Shown here piece after piece: positions 1 to 8,120 of a stretch of 27,737 nucleotides of DNA. The stretch is from a virus: IMG/VR virus record IMGVR_UViG_3300013116_000265, positions 1 to 27,737 of that record, one strand, 5' to 3'. The notes under the pieces are model-generated. The model had not been told where the DNA came from. It saw only the letters and a program-made list of their open reading frames with translations, and did no database searches. Each line of letters begins with the position of its first letter. Position 1 is the stretch's first letter. A program made the position numbers and the translations under genes.

Positions 1-2
1 AA

Positions 3-908
3 ACTGCTCAAGCTGCTAGTGAGACTGCAAAGACAGGCGCTGAGACAGCAAAAACAGGTGCTGAGACAGCGAAGACAGGCGCTGAGACTGCGAAGGCTGG
101 GGCGGAGACTGCAGAAACTGGAGCCGAAACAGCCAAGACGGCGGCTGAGACAGCGAAGGCTGGGGCCGAAACAGCGGAGACAAATGCGAGCTCTTCAGCT
201 ACTGCATCGGCTTCAAGCGCTACTGCATCGGCTTCAAGCGCAGCAGCAGCAGCGGCTAGCTATGATGCATTCGATGATAGATACCTTGGAAGCAAGACAT
301 CTGACCCCGCAACGGACAATGACGGAAATGCCTTAGTCACTGGTTCTCTTTTTTACAACAGTAGCACTAACCTAATGCGGGTATATGGTGGGTCTTCTTG
401 GTCTAATGTTGCTCCAACAGCGACTTCAGTTACCATCTCTCAGATATCAGATTTTCCAACTCAGACAGACAATGCTGGCAAATATTTAAAGACAGATGGG
501 TCAGCGACAAGCTGGGGAACGGTGTCTTCCGGTTCGAGCGCTTCTGGGTTCGCTGAAGCAGATACTTCTGCAACAAACTACAGCGTTACTAATGCTTATG
601 AAGTTCTTCCTAGTGACACCACTTTGAGTGGCACATGGGAACTTTTTAGTGACAACATCCTTCATGTTGTTGAGCCAACATCAATAAACAGTACAGGTGA
701 CAATTTTACAGAGGCATCACAGACTCTGACAGGTTCCCACGTTTTTTATAAAACAGGAACGCTAGCAACTTATGCCACTCTTACGGTTAGCAGCGGTGTA
801 ATTTTACAAGGAGTAGGTGAGGCACCAGCACCGGGAGAGAGCAGCAGCGGTACTGTTGATACCTTCCGTTCCTACGGTGAACTCCTCTACTTCGCGAATG
901 CAGCTTAA
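3..908 (+). CDS. Phage tail fibre protein, N-terminally truncated by the window edge
   Basis: This reading frame is open from the window edge to a TAA at 906-908, giving at least 301 residues, so the real start lies upstream. It begins with eight heptads of the type AETAKTG/AETAKAG, followed by an Ala/Ser-rich linker. Next comes a module with YDAFDDRYLGSKTSDPATDN and a G-SLFYN-S-LMRVYGGSSW pattern, which is common in tail fibres of podoviruses and marine phages. The rest is Ser/Thr/Gly-rich with a beta-strand character, as expected for a fibrous trimeric protein. The heptads and the FDDRYLG module are seen directly. Assignment as an adhesion fibre is family knowledge. Four fibre-cluster and chaperone genes follow on the same strand. 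Function at the level of host receptor cannot be read. Confidence 0.85.
   Translation, partial: TAQAASETAKTGAETAKTGAETAKTGAETAKAGAETAETGAETAKTAAETAKAGAETAETNASSSATASASSATASASSAAAAAASYDAFDDRYLGSKTSDPATDNDGNALVTGSLFYNSSTNLMRVYGGSSWSNVAPTATSVTISQISDFPTQTDNAGKYLKTDGSATSWGTVSSGSSASGFAEADTSATNYSVTNAYEVLPSDTTLSGTWELFSDNILHVVEPTSINSTGDNFTEASQTLTGSHVFYKTGTLATYATLTVSSGVILQGVGEAPAPGESSSGTVDTFRSYGELLYFANAA
18..185 (+). repeat. Eight tandem 21-bp repeats encoding AET heptads
   Basis: Eight consecutive 21-base units (18-38, 39-59, 60-80, 81-101, 102-122, 123-143, 144-164, 165-185) each encode a seven-residue unit (A/S)ETA(K/E)(T/A)(G/A/N). They differ mainly at synonymous or K/E and T/A positions. Because the unit is a multiple of three, gain or loss of a unit keeps the frame open. 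Two further 21-base units encoding ATASASS follow downstream. Such repeats in fibre stalks probably set stalk length. Confidence 0.9.
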
Positions 909-926
909 TTTTAAAAGGTACTTACG

Positions 927-2471
927 ATGGTAGCTTCAATTAATAACACGACTTTGGCTCCAACATCTGCAGTCAAAATTTACACCAACAGTGGTGATAA
1001 TGATGTGATTGCAACTCTTGATCTTGTCTCACAGACAGCAACTAAAAATCCAAAGGTTAATGTTGCTTATTCATCTAATGCAGAACACACAATGAATGGT
1101 TCTTATAACGCTTCGTGGAGCCTAAGTAATAGTGTGGGTGCGGATGCTTGCCCAATAAGCCTAAGTACAGAAACTTCGACTAAGGGTAAGACACCCTATG
1201 GTATTAGTGTCACAGACGGTACTCAAGGAGTGATGACTGATATAAGTAGTTCTTCTTCCGATACAGACAGTATAAAAAACAACCAATTTCTTGACCCTTA
1301 TTTCCTCATTTCGCCCACAAGCTACAACAGCGCTTTCACTACACCACTTTTTGCTAAGAAGTACAGTTCGAGCACTGATCTCTGGAAAGATTTTCGAGAA
1401 CCGATGGAAGATTCAACCATGGAACTGCTTTTCGGGGTAAATGGTGGCGCGGCTAATTACCAGACAGGGACTGTACAGAACTATAGCGGTGGCAGTTATC
1501 ACAACAATTATTGGATTTATGACGCATACACAATGGTAGCCCTTGGCGCTGCAAACTCTGGTTACATGAGTGTCCAACATTTTTACACCAATGATAATAC
1601 ATTTGATGGGAGTAGTTGGACCGGTGAGTATGGAAACAGGACTTCTAACAGCTGTCTCTATGATGAGCTTGCTGGCAACTCCTATAGCTCGTATGACGTA
1701 CCAACGGCACAACAACCTTGGGCTCGCCCATTCAGTTGTGACAATGGGGTATTTGTTATTGATACCACTCGGTATTCCAGCAAACAGAACATCATAATAT
1801 TAAATATGGGCTCCTATTTTACAGATTTCACATCAACCTCAAGTATAGATAACGTTATAACTTCTAACCGAGGACATCGGGTAGAGCTGGCTGAAGCACA
1901 TTCATTTCGATGGATTAGATGGAACCCACACACATCGAAGTGGTACATCTGCATTGGTGGTTCTAGTAATACAAGCAAAGGGCTTTATTCTTTTGATGAT
2001 ACTTCGACGTTCTACAATTCCGATACGGGAAACGGCGCTAAGATTGAAACAATCACTGGAAGATACACGAAAGAAGAAGCTTTTGACTTTCCCGACGAGA
2101 AAATGACGATTCCAGCAAGGCTCGCAAACAAGATTTGGTTGAGCTATACCTCTGCAGGAGTTGCCTACTACTCTACTGATTTAATCACTTGGACTTTAGC
2201 AAGTGCGGATTCTGTACAACCAAGTGACATGCTAATGAAGAATACAGGTTCAGATGGTACAACTTATTATGGTTCAAGGAGTACCTCTGTTGTTAAATAT
2301 GTTTCAAGTGGCTACGAAAATGTGGATAAGGCAGGTTGGATTGAAAGCGAAACTGAAGTAGGGCGTTACGAGAGGTCAGGGATAATCATTCCTAAAGGCA
2401 CGAGTCTTTACGTCGAAAATATAGATGCCGAGACATCAATTTCAGTGAATTTATTAACCATGGGAATCTAA
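927..2471 (+). CDS. Tail-fibre-cluster protein, candidate receptor-binding protein (514 aa)
   Basis: The ATG at 927 follows AAAAGG by about ten bases, and the gene starts 18 bases after the fibre stop. The product is Ser/Thr/Tyr/Asn-rich with few charged helices, as in beta-structured virion proteins. In the C-terminal third, segments such as FRWIRWNPHTSKWYICIGG, GLYSFDDTSTF and VAYYSTDLITWTLAS resemble the S-x-D-x-x-W (Asp-box-like) spacing of beta-propeller surface-binding domains. I do not recognise a named family. Its place between fibre genes makes a distal fibre or receptor-binding role the best inference. An enzymatic (glycan-degrading) role is possible, but no catalytic signature could be identified. 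Confidence 0.7.
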   Translation: MVASINNTTLAPTSAVKIYTNSGDNDVIATLDLVSQTATKNPKVNVAYSSNAEHTMNGSYNASWSLSNSVGADACPISLSTETSTKGKTPYGISVTDGTQGVMTDISSSSSDTDSIKNNQFLDPYFLISPTSYNSAFTTPLFAKKYSSSTDLWKDFREPMEDSTMELLFGVNGGAANYQTGTVQNYSGGSYHNNYWIYDAYTMVALGAANSGYMSVQHFYTNDNTFDGSSWTGEYGNRTSNSCLYDELAGNSYSSYDVPTAQQPWARPFSCDNGVFVIDTTRYSSKQNIIILNMGSYFTDFTSTSSIDNVITSNRGHRVELAEAHSFRWIRWNPHTSKWYICIGGSSNTSKGLYSFDDTSTFYNSDTGNGAKIETITGRYTKEEAFDFPDEKMTIPARLANKIWLSYTSAGVAYYSTDLITWTLASADSVQPSDMLMKNTGSDGTTYYGSRSTSVVKYVSSGYENVDKAGWIESETEVGRYERSGIIIPKGTSLYVENIDAETSISVNLLTMGI

Positions 2472-2473
2472 CT

Positions 2474-3163
2474 ATGATTCGAGAAGCAGCTAACAATACC
2501 AGTACAGGCGGTATATCCGCTTCCGCTTCAAGTGGTGGTGGTTCTTCTGGACTAACAGAAGCTGAAGTAACAGCTTTAGCTAACACAGCGATAGCTGACA
2601 AAAGTGAATTCTTTTTTAAGCGAGCTTATGATTTTACCAGCGCACAAAATTATATTGGCGAAGATAATTTGGATGTTGATAACTATACGAGGTTGAAATT
2701 TAAAATTTATAACATCATGCCAAATAGTGGTAGTGATTATTATATTTTGCCAACAACTGATGGTTCTCCAAGCTCTACATCAATTCCTCATACAGGGCAT
2801 GGCTACAACAACAGTACTCCATATTCTTGGAATAGCAGCAGTTATCCGAAGCCAGCCAATGGAAACACTGTTTGGAGTACTGGTGTTAACAGTCAGTCAC
2901 TGTGGATTTTTGAATTCAACTTCACAAGATCAACCGACAACCTACAACAAATACAAGTGCTGTGGGACTGCGGTGTTCAACAAACAGGAGGCTATCAGTC
3001 TTATTCTCACTCAGGGCAGATGATGATTAATTGTGGTGGCACCCATTACAACGGAGTTCGCCTTATTCCCACATCTGGAGGCTTTATTGGAGAATACGGT
3101 TCTTCGGATAAATGTCGCGTTGAGGTTTACCAAGGAAAATACATTACACCCACTAGCTTATAG
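2474..3163 (+). CDS. Tail-fibre-cluster protein of unknown fold (229 aa)
   Basis: The gene starts two bases after the stop of the preceding gene, so the two are probably translationally coupled. Residues 1-28 form a Ser/Gly/Ala-rich linker, followed by a short helix (LTEAEVTALANTAIAD). A beta-rich body rich in Tyr, Asn, Ser and Gly follows to the end, with conserved-looking Trp and Cys residues. This is the style of a compact C-terminal binding domain attached to a fibre. I do not recognise the family. A structural role is inferred from position and composition only. Confidence 0.6.
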   Translation: MIREAANNTSTGGISASASSGGGSSGLTEAEVTALANTAIADKSEFFFKRAYDFTSAQNYIGEDNLDVDNYTRLKFKIYNIMPNSGSDYYILPTTDGSPSSTSIPHTGHGYNNSTPYSWNSSSYPKPANGNTVWSTGVNSQSLWIFEFNFTRSTDNLQQIQVLWDCGVQQTGGYQSYSHSGQMMINCGGTHYNGVRLIPTSGGFIGEYGSSDKCRVEVYQGKYITPTSL

Positions 3164-3176
3164 GAGCTAATTTTAA

Positions 3177-4286
3177 ATGAGCAAGTTAATAGTAGATCAA
3201 ATTCAAAAAGGCTCCAGCGGAGATCCATTGACACTCCCCGCAGTGGACGCTGCAGCAAATAATCAGCCGCTCGTATCGAGTACGGCTGGGGTACTTTCGT
3301 TTTCGCCTCTGGCTCTTCCAGCAGCAGATGGTGATGCTAATAAGCCAGTAACCACAGATGGATCAGGAACGTTGCAGTTTGGTGGCTTTGCGATTCCAGC
3401 GGGTGCTGGAACCGATGGTCAAGTGCTAACAAGCACAGGAACTGCAGCCGCCTGGGAAGCAGTAGCGGCACCCCCTGTTCCAAACGATAATATTTTATCT
3501 GTTGGCATGGTGATGACTTCATCAGCGCGAAACAATGTTTATTCGACAGGAGATTGGAGTTCTTCTGGACCATACACCACTTACTACAACTCTTTGAGTG
3601 ATGCTAACAGCATAACGCAAGCTTGGAACATGTTGTTCGGTGATGGTAAGCCACAACAAACTACGATAAATTCTTCCTACTTTATGTATGCTAATGATGA
3701 TGGAGACACTTTCCATCGAGAATTGATTTTTGCACACAACCGTAGGCTGGGGCATGCATTTCGAGACATGTATTACAACGACAATGCATCTACTGGGCAA
3801 GACTACGCAGGTGTCACTTTTAGCTGTATTCCTATTCGTAATCATGCTTCATCTGGTAGCACCAACTGTGTGATACAAACCACAAGATCTGTAGGCAGCG
3901 GAAATTATGGTGGCGCTGGTATTGTTTATTACACTCCTACTTTCTCCTCTGGCACTAACTATGCCAACGCGACTGGGGGCAGTTGGTCAACCCTAGAAAG
4001 CTATACCTCTGGTACTGATGATCGTGAGTACGAAGCAACTATTCCAGTTCCAGCACAGACTACAGTATTACTGATGATGTCATCGGCACACAGGTATCAC
4101 ACCACTTATCGCTACAAAGACACACATGGTTATTCTGATCTTCATACTGCTTTTGCGTCAGATATTATGGTTGACCAGCGGATGTTGCATGCCTTGTGGA
4201 TGGGTCGTCAGCCAGCGGCTGTTAATAGTGCCAACACACCTTATGAACTTTACACAACTTGTGCTTCACTTTTCGGAGATCGATAA
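3177..4286 (+). CDS. Phage tail fibre-like protein (369 aa)
   Basis: The start ATG at 3177 is preceded by AGGAG in the sequence TATAGGAGCTAATTTTAA. The N-terminus MSKLIVDQIQKGSSGDPLTL is the pattern found at the beginning of many marine phage tail fibre or appendage proteins. It is followed by repeated LPAVDAAANNQPL- and PAADGDANKPVTTDG-type segments, each ending in a short G-x-L-x-F turn. The body after about residue 105 is a Ser/Tyr/Asn-rich beta domain. It lies directly before the chaperone-like gene, the usual order for a fibre and its assembly factor. The fibre assignment is well supported by the N-terminal pattern. The receptor is unknown. Confidence 0.75.
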   Translation: MSKLIVDQIQKGSSGDPLTLPAVDAAANNQPLVSSTAGVLSFSPLALPAADGDANKPVTTDGSGTLQFGGFAIPAGAGTDGQVLTSTGTAAAWEAVAAPPVPNDNILSVGMVMTSSARNNVYSTGDWSSSGPYTTYYNSLSDANSITQAWNMLFGDGKPQQTTINSSYFMYANDDGDTFHRELIFAHNRRLGHAFRDMYYNDNASTGQDYAGVTFSCIPIRNHASSGSTNCVIQTTRSVGSGNYGGAGIVYYTPTFSSGTNYANATGGSWSTLESYTSGTDDREYEATIPVPAQTTVLLMMSSAHRYHTTYRYKDTHGYSDLHTAFASDIMVDQRMLHALWMGRQPAAVNSANTPYELYTTCASLFGDR

Positions 4287-4288
4287 AT

Positions 4289-4675
4289 ATGTACGCTAAA
4301 ATTGTAGATAATCAAATAGTGGAGCTAAGTGCTTCTGATTATGGGAGCGATGATTATGTTTTGGTTCCTCCCGAAGTTGAGGGCGCGGATAAAATTTATG
4401 ACACTAATACAAATTCTGTTCGCGCTAAAACTGCAGAAGAAATTGCAGCAGAGCTTGAGGCAGTTACTTTATCCGATGCTTGGGCAGCTCTTAGGGGTCA
4501 ACGAAATATAGCTCTGCGTAACACTGATGAGTTTATGGCTTCTGATAGACCAGAAACTGAAAACATGACGGAATATCGACAGTATCTCAGGGACTTACCA
4601 TCAACTTATACTGACAGCACGATTCTTGAACAAGAACCTGTTATGACATTTGATGGCTTTGTTGCCTCTTTGTAG
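4289..4675 (+). CDS. Tail fibre assembly chaperone-like protein (128 aa)
   Basis: The start is the ATG at 4289, with GGAG about eleven bases upstream. A longer in-frame start at 4259 would be a TTG inside the fibre gene and is less likely. The N-terminal half (MYAKIVDNQIVEL...YVLVPPEVEGADKIYD) is a small beta domain. The C-terminal half carries the pattern (L)SDAWAALRGQRNIALRNTDE..., ending in TEYRQYLRDLPSTY. This W-x-x-(I/L)R-x-x-R-N-x-x-L-x-x-(S/T)D...R-x-x-LRD(I/L)P arrangement is typical of phage tail assembly chaperone proteins encoded next to fibre genes. It probably helps fold or trimerise the fibre encoded just upstream. Confidence in the family is good. The exact partner is inferred from adjacency. 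Confidence 0.75.
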   Translation: MYAKIVDNQIVELSASDYGSDDYVLVPPEVEGADKIYDTNTNSVRAKTAEEIAAELEAVTLSDAWAALRGQRNIALRNTDEFMASDRPETENMTEYRQYLRDLPSTYTDSTILEQEPVMTFDGFVASL

Positions 4676-4703
4676 TTGAAGTGTAGGTCTGGAGGTAAGG
4701 ACA

Positions 4704-4937
4704 ATGACAGAAGCTGAATTGGAACTTCTCATTAATAAGGCCGCAGAGCGTGGGGCAGAAACGGCCCTCAAGAATATCGGGTTGTCAGACGAAATGGCAA
4801 TTCATGATGTTCATGAACTTCGAGGATTGCTTGATGCCTGGCGCACAGTCAAAAAGGGTGTATCAACCACTGTTGTTCAGTTTTTGACTGTTGGCATTTT
4901 GGGTGCTCTATCAGCAGTTTGGTATTTCAAATCTTAG
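4704..4937 (+). CDS. Small single-span membrane protein, holin candidate (77 aa)
   Basis: GGAGGTAAGGAC precedes the ATG at 4704. The N-terminal 55 residues are charged and helical, with the pattern MTEAELELLINKAAERGAET and then an L-x-D-E-M-A-x-H-D-V-H-E-L-R-G-L-L-D-A-W segment. This resembles small proteins of prophages and gene-transfer-like clusters annotated as DUF6127. The C-terminus has one hydrophobic segment (about residues 57-74, VVQFLTVGILGALSAVWY) ending in a basic tail. One span, small size and a place in the late operon fit a holin or other inner-membrane late protein, but neither is proven by motif. The family link is from memory. Confidence 0.6.
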   Translation: MTEAELELLINKAAERGAETALKNIGLSDEMAIHDVHELRGLLDAWRTVKKGVSTTVVQFLTVGILGALSAVWYFKS

Positions 4938-4946
4938 GTGTGACAA

Positions 4947-6326
4947 ATGAAAACAGATATTTATCACGGAGATGTAAATTTAGAAGAGAAGCACACTGTT
5001 GCGGGAAGACTGAAACAGTTTACTGATTCGGATTCTGCAGCTATGCAGTATGCTTCTGCATTAGGCAGAAGACAGGCTGGAGCTAGAGGATTAACCAACA
5101 GCTCTATAGCAGTAGGGCAAGCTGCCGAACAAGTTTTTAGAGTAGGCACAGATGTCGCTAAAGCTGATGCAGCACTTATCTCACAGCAAAGAATTGCAAC
5201 GGGTCAAAACAGGACTCAATTAGAAACGCAAAGAGCTTCTGATGCAGCAGCATTTGATAGAACTAAGCTGACAACTGACACACAAAAAGATATTCAAAAG
5301 GCTTCTGATCAAGCAGCATATGATAGAACTAAGCTGACAACTGACACACAAGTAAAAATTCAAACGCAAGGAGACAAGGCTGCAGCAGAAAGGCTAGCCT
5401 CCCAAATTACTAGCCAAGAAAAGATTGCGGATTTGCAATCTCAGACTCAGAAAGATATTCAATCTGCTGCAGATTCAGCCGCACTAGCGAGATTATCGAC
5501 ACAAATTTCTTCTAATGAAGCAATAGCACTTGCAGAACGTGCAAACGCAATGGCAATTGCAAATGTCCAAAGCGCGAGCGCACTAGCAGTAGCACAAGAA
5601 AGATCATCAAGTGCAGAAACGATAGCAGCTGCTCAGATTACTAGTGCTGAAAATCTCAATGCAGCAAACATTCAAAGTGCAGAAGATATTGCTGATGCCC
5701 GAAACGCAACTAATATCACTATATCAGCGAACAATGCTGCGGCAATTGCTGCTGAAAATGCATTGGATAGGCTGAGCTCAGAAAATATTACTAACTGGAA
5801 TAACCAGGCGCAGATGGATCTTCAAGCACTTAGAGAAAACTTTGCGCTCACAAGTGAGTATCGATCTGATGCTACTAACGCTTGGACTGCTTTTAGTAAT
5901 GGTATTGCAAATATAGATACTACGGCTTCAGCTGCAAGCCAAACTGAACAATACAATCGGCTTCAAGGCGCTTTTCAATCCCAGATGACTTATATCAACA
6001 AGACTCGTCTTAATGATTTAGTCTCGAAAGGGCTTAGTGCTACAGATACTGAAGCAATGGAAGCTTATGAAAAAGCAAGTCAGCTAGGACTCTCGGCTGA
6101 TGAACTTGATGCATTGGCAGGGGCTCCTGCGGGTACAGCTTCAGCTTGGGTAACCAACAAAGGTCTTCAGCCTTTAACAGGAAATACAGAAGATAACTCA
6201 GGCACCACTACCACAACCACCACTACCACAAGCACCGATAACTCAGGTGGAACTGATGCTGATATATATGGCGGCGGAACAGATGGTCAAATAGATTTGT
6301 CAGAAACTGTGACTCAGGTTGCGTAG
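4947..6326 (+). CDS. Coiled-coil virion protein of unknown role (459 aa)
   Basis: The start is the ATG at 4947, nine bases after the preceding stop. Residues about 60-290 are an almost uninterrupted Ala/Gln/Ser/Asp-rich helix with repeated A-x-x-Q-I-x-S-x-E patterns, best read as a long coiled coil. A 22-residue unit containing DRTKLTTDTQ occurs twice in tandem near residues 97-140. The C-terminus is low complexity, with a run of nine threonines, then Gly/Asp-rich sequence. It lies between the fibre/holin-like genes and the ejection-protein genes, so a structural component (fibre-like, tail-associated or ejected) is likely. I do not recognise a named family. Confidence 0.6.
   Translation: MKTDIYHGDVNLEEKHTVAGRLKQFTDSDSAAMQYASALGRRQAGARGLTNSSIAVGQAAEQVFRVGTDVAKADAALISQQRIATGQNRTQLETQRASDAAAFDRTKLTTDTQKDIQKASDQAAYDRTKLTTDTQVKIQTQGDKAAAERLASQITSQEKIADLQSQTQKDIQSAADSAALARLSTQISSNEAIALAERANAMAIANVQSASALAVAQERSSSAETIAAAQITSAENLNAANIQSAEDIADARNATNITISANNAAAIAAENALDRLSSENITNWNNQAQMDLQALRENFALTSEYRSDATNAWTAFSNGIANIDTTASAASQTEQYNRLQGAFQSQMTYINKTRLNDLVSKGLSATDTEAMEAYEKASQLGLSADELDALAGAPAGTASAWVTNKGLQPLTGNTEDNSGTTTTTTTTTSTDNSGGTDADIYGGGTDGQIDLSETVTQVA
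5235..5366 (+). repeat. Tandem 66-bp duplication inside the coiled-coil gene
   Basis: Two adjacent 66-base units (5235-5300 and 5301-5366) share long identical stretches, including the block GATAGAACTAAGCTGACAAC and the following TGACACACAA. They encode two 22-residue copies. Differences cluster at the ends, so the duplication is fairly recent or constrained. Confidence 0.8.
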
Positions 6327-6355
6327 CGTTTATAAGAGTACACTAAGGAAAGCTT

Positions 6356-6820
6356 ATGTATGAAATTGTGAAAGCATCAAACAAAGATGCAGTAGCAATT
6401 TCTAAAATGCTTTACGCCTCCTTAATGAATGGTGTTGATGGAAATTTTTCTTTGTCTAAAGAAAAAGTGCTAAACCATGTTATTGAAGTTATAACAAGCA
6501 ACGATGGTTTTTCAGTAATACTAAAATTCAATGACGATACAGTTGGCTGCTTTATGGGTCAGCTAACCCCGCACAAATATGCCTTGGGCTACATCGCCAC
6601 AGAGCTTGGAGTTTATATCGATCCGGCTCATAGAGGTTCAGATCATTTCGTTAAAATGTTAGATCAATTTGTTTGTTGGTCATCCAAAAAGCCTGATGTG
6701 CTTATGACCACTTTTACAATAGGACAGATCAATGCAACTACCCCGTACCTTCGTCACGAACTCAAGGCAAGAAATTTTGAGCAAGGCGATGAAGGTTACT
6801 ACATGTTGAGGGATGTATGA
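6356..6820 (+). CDS. GNAT-fold protein, positional analogue of T7 gp13 (154 aa)
   Basis: The ATG at 6356 has AAGGAAAG upstream. The sequence begins in the GNAT style (MYEIVKASNKDAVAISKML). The segment TELGVYIDPAHRGSDHFVKML resembles GNAT motif A, where a beta strand leads into an R-G-x-G/S loop that binds the acyl-CoA pyrophosphate. The canonical second Gly of that loop is a Ser-Asp here, so catalysis is uncertain. In T7-like phages a small GNAT-like protein (gp13 region) lies just before the internal virion protein genes, exactly as here. It may therefore act in virion morphogenesis rather than as an acetyltransferase. The last four bases overlap the next gene as ATGA. Confidence 0.65.
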   Translation: MYEIVKASNKDAVAISKMLYASLMNGVDGNFSLSKEKVLNHVIEVITSNDGFSVILKFNDDTVGCFMGQLTPHKYALGYIATELGVYIDPAHRGSDHFVKMLDQFVCWSSKKPDVLMTTFTIGQINATTPYLRHELKARNFEQGDEGYYMLRDV

Positions 6821-7554
6821 GCAAACTTATTAAATCAATTAAGAAAGGCATTAAGAAGATTTTTAGAGCTGTAAAGAAAGTAGTGAAAAAAATTGTCAAA
6901 TCAAAAATCTTTAAAGCCGTAGTGATAGCAGCAGCGATTTATTTCACTGCAGGAGCTATAGCAGGAACTCTTAGTTCTGGGGCAGCTAGTGGGGCAGCAG
7001 CAACGACTCAAGCTGCTTCAGCAGGAGCTGCCGCCACGAGTAGTGCTGCGGTTACAGGAGCAACAGCAACAGCTGCTCAAGCTGCTCAAGGTGCTGCTTG
7101 GTTTAACAGTTTAGCCCCAGCAGCGGCAGGGACAGTTACGGCAGGGTCAACAGCAACTGGAATTGGAAGTACTATTTCTGGGCTACTCTCTGCTGGTGCA
7201 TCCAAGGTAGGTAGCGCATTGGCTTGGACAACTCAAACCCCCGCTAATGCGATGATTACAGCTACAGGCATGAACATTGCCGGACAAGTGATAGGTGCGA
7301 AAGCACAGTCTGACGCGGAATGGGATAGGTATAAAGCAGATAAAGCTGAATACGATGCAAACACCAGTTTTCAGCTAAATGTTGCCGATAGGCTTGCAGC
7401 TGCAGGATACCCAGCAAATGACTACGGTCCTGCGCTGACGAAATACCAGCCAACGACAACCCAAGGCAAAACAGGGGGTCAGGCGCAGTTACAACAGCCT
7501 TATGCCAACACTGGCTATTATGACCCAACAACTGACACTTACAGGAATGTCTAA
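6817..7554 (+). CDS. Internal virion / DNA-ejection protein, gp14-like (245 aa)
   Basis: It overlaps the preceding stop as ATGA at 6817. Residues 1-33 contain about 14 Lys/Arg and no acidic residue, arranged as an amphipathic helix (KSIKKGIKKIFRAVKKVVKK). Next come a hydrophobic segment (about 34-52), an Ala/Gly/Ser/Thr-rich middle to about residue 150, and a polar helical segment with QVIGAKAQSDAEWDRYKAD. The A-rich body and the conserved-type G-x-x-x-G...A-K-A-x-x-x-A-x-W patch are typical of podoviral internal virion proteins that insert into the host envelope at infection (T7 gp14 class). The assignment rests on composition and position, not a strict motif. Confidence 0.65.
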   Translation: MSKLIKSIKKGIKKIFRAVKKVVKKIVKSKIFKAVVIAAAIYFTAGAIAGTLSSGAASGAAATTQAASAGAAATSSAAVTGATATAAQAAQGAAWFNSLAPAAAGTVTAGSTATGIGSTISGLLSAGASKVGSALAWTTQTPANAMITATGMNIAGQVIGAKAQSDAEWDRYKADKAEYDANTSFQLNVADRLAAAGYPANDYGPALTKYQPTTTQGKTGGQAQLQQPYANTGYYDPTTDTYRNV

Positions 7555-8120
7555 TGAGCATCGTCCAACAAATTCAAGAGCGCCAAGGCGCTTCAGTAGG
7601 TGAAGCTGTAACTCGCATGGATGAGGCAGCTGCGGAAGCAGCGAGACCAAATGCTATGCATCAAGCAAAAGCAGGGAGAGAGGCACACAGTAAAGCAATA
7701 CGCCAGGCGGGAGATGTTGAGCTTCCAGAAGAAGTCATTGCTGGGCCAGAAGAACAGCGACAGCATGAAGAAGTGGAAAAGCAGTTAATCACAATGGTGC
7801 ATGGTCAAGGCCAAAGTGCTTCTCTACTTGAGGCTGTTTTTAATCATGGAGATCCAGTGCTGGGAATTGGAACAATGGCAAGCACTATTGTCCTTCAATT
7901 ACAGGATAAAAATCCTCTTGTGACTGAAGATGTCATCGCAAGTATTGGTGAACGAGCAGTAGAAGAAATCACTGAACTTGTTGAGACTGCGAATCCTAGA
8001 GTTGATCTATCCGAAGATGAGATGGCTGAAGCGTATTCGATTGGGATGCAAACTTACATGCAGCACAAAAGTGAGCAAGTTGATGAAGTTGAAATGCAGG
8101 AGTTTCTAGGCAATGTTTAA
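7554..8120 (+). CDS. Virion-module protein of unknown function (188 aa)
   Basis: The ATG shares one base with the previous stop (TAATG), indicating coupled translation. The protein is helical and acidic, rich in Glu, Gln and Ala, with no Cys and no membrane segment. The middle part (SLLEAVFNHGDPVLGIGTMASTIVLQLQDKNPLVTEDVI) is a hydrophobic helical core, and the end is an acidic helix. It sits between the gp14-like gene and the large ejection-protein candidates. It may therefore be an internal virion protein or an assembly partner such as a chaperone. I do not recognise its family. Confidence 0.55.
   Translation: MSIVQQIQERQGASVGEAVTRMDEAAAEAARPNAMHQAKAGREAHSKAIRQAGDVELPEEVIAGPEEQRQHEEVEKQLITMVHGQGQSASLLEAVFNHGDPVLGIGTMASTIVLQLQDKNPLVTEDVIASIGERAVEEITELVETANPRVDLSEDEMAEAYSIGMQTYMQHKSEQVDEVEMQEFLGNV

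Noticed and set aside
19-336. 105-aa Arg/Gln-rich reading frame over the AET repeats
   Set aside because: It is an out-of-frame reading of the tail-fibre repeat DNA; the frame starting at position 3 continues into a recognisable fibre module.
6334-6352. CACTAAGGAAAG on the + strand before the GNAT-like gene as a phage promoter
   Set aside because: It lacks the AAAGGGG end, and AAGGA is at the right distance to be the ribosome site; no convincing + strand promoter was found in the window.
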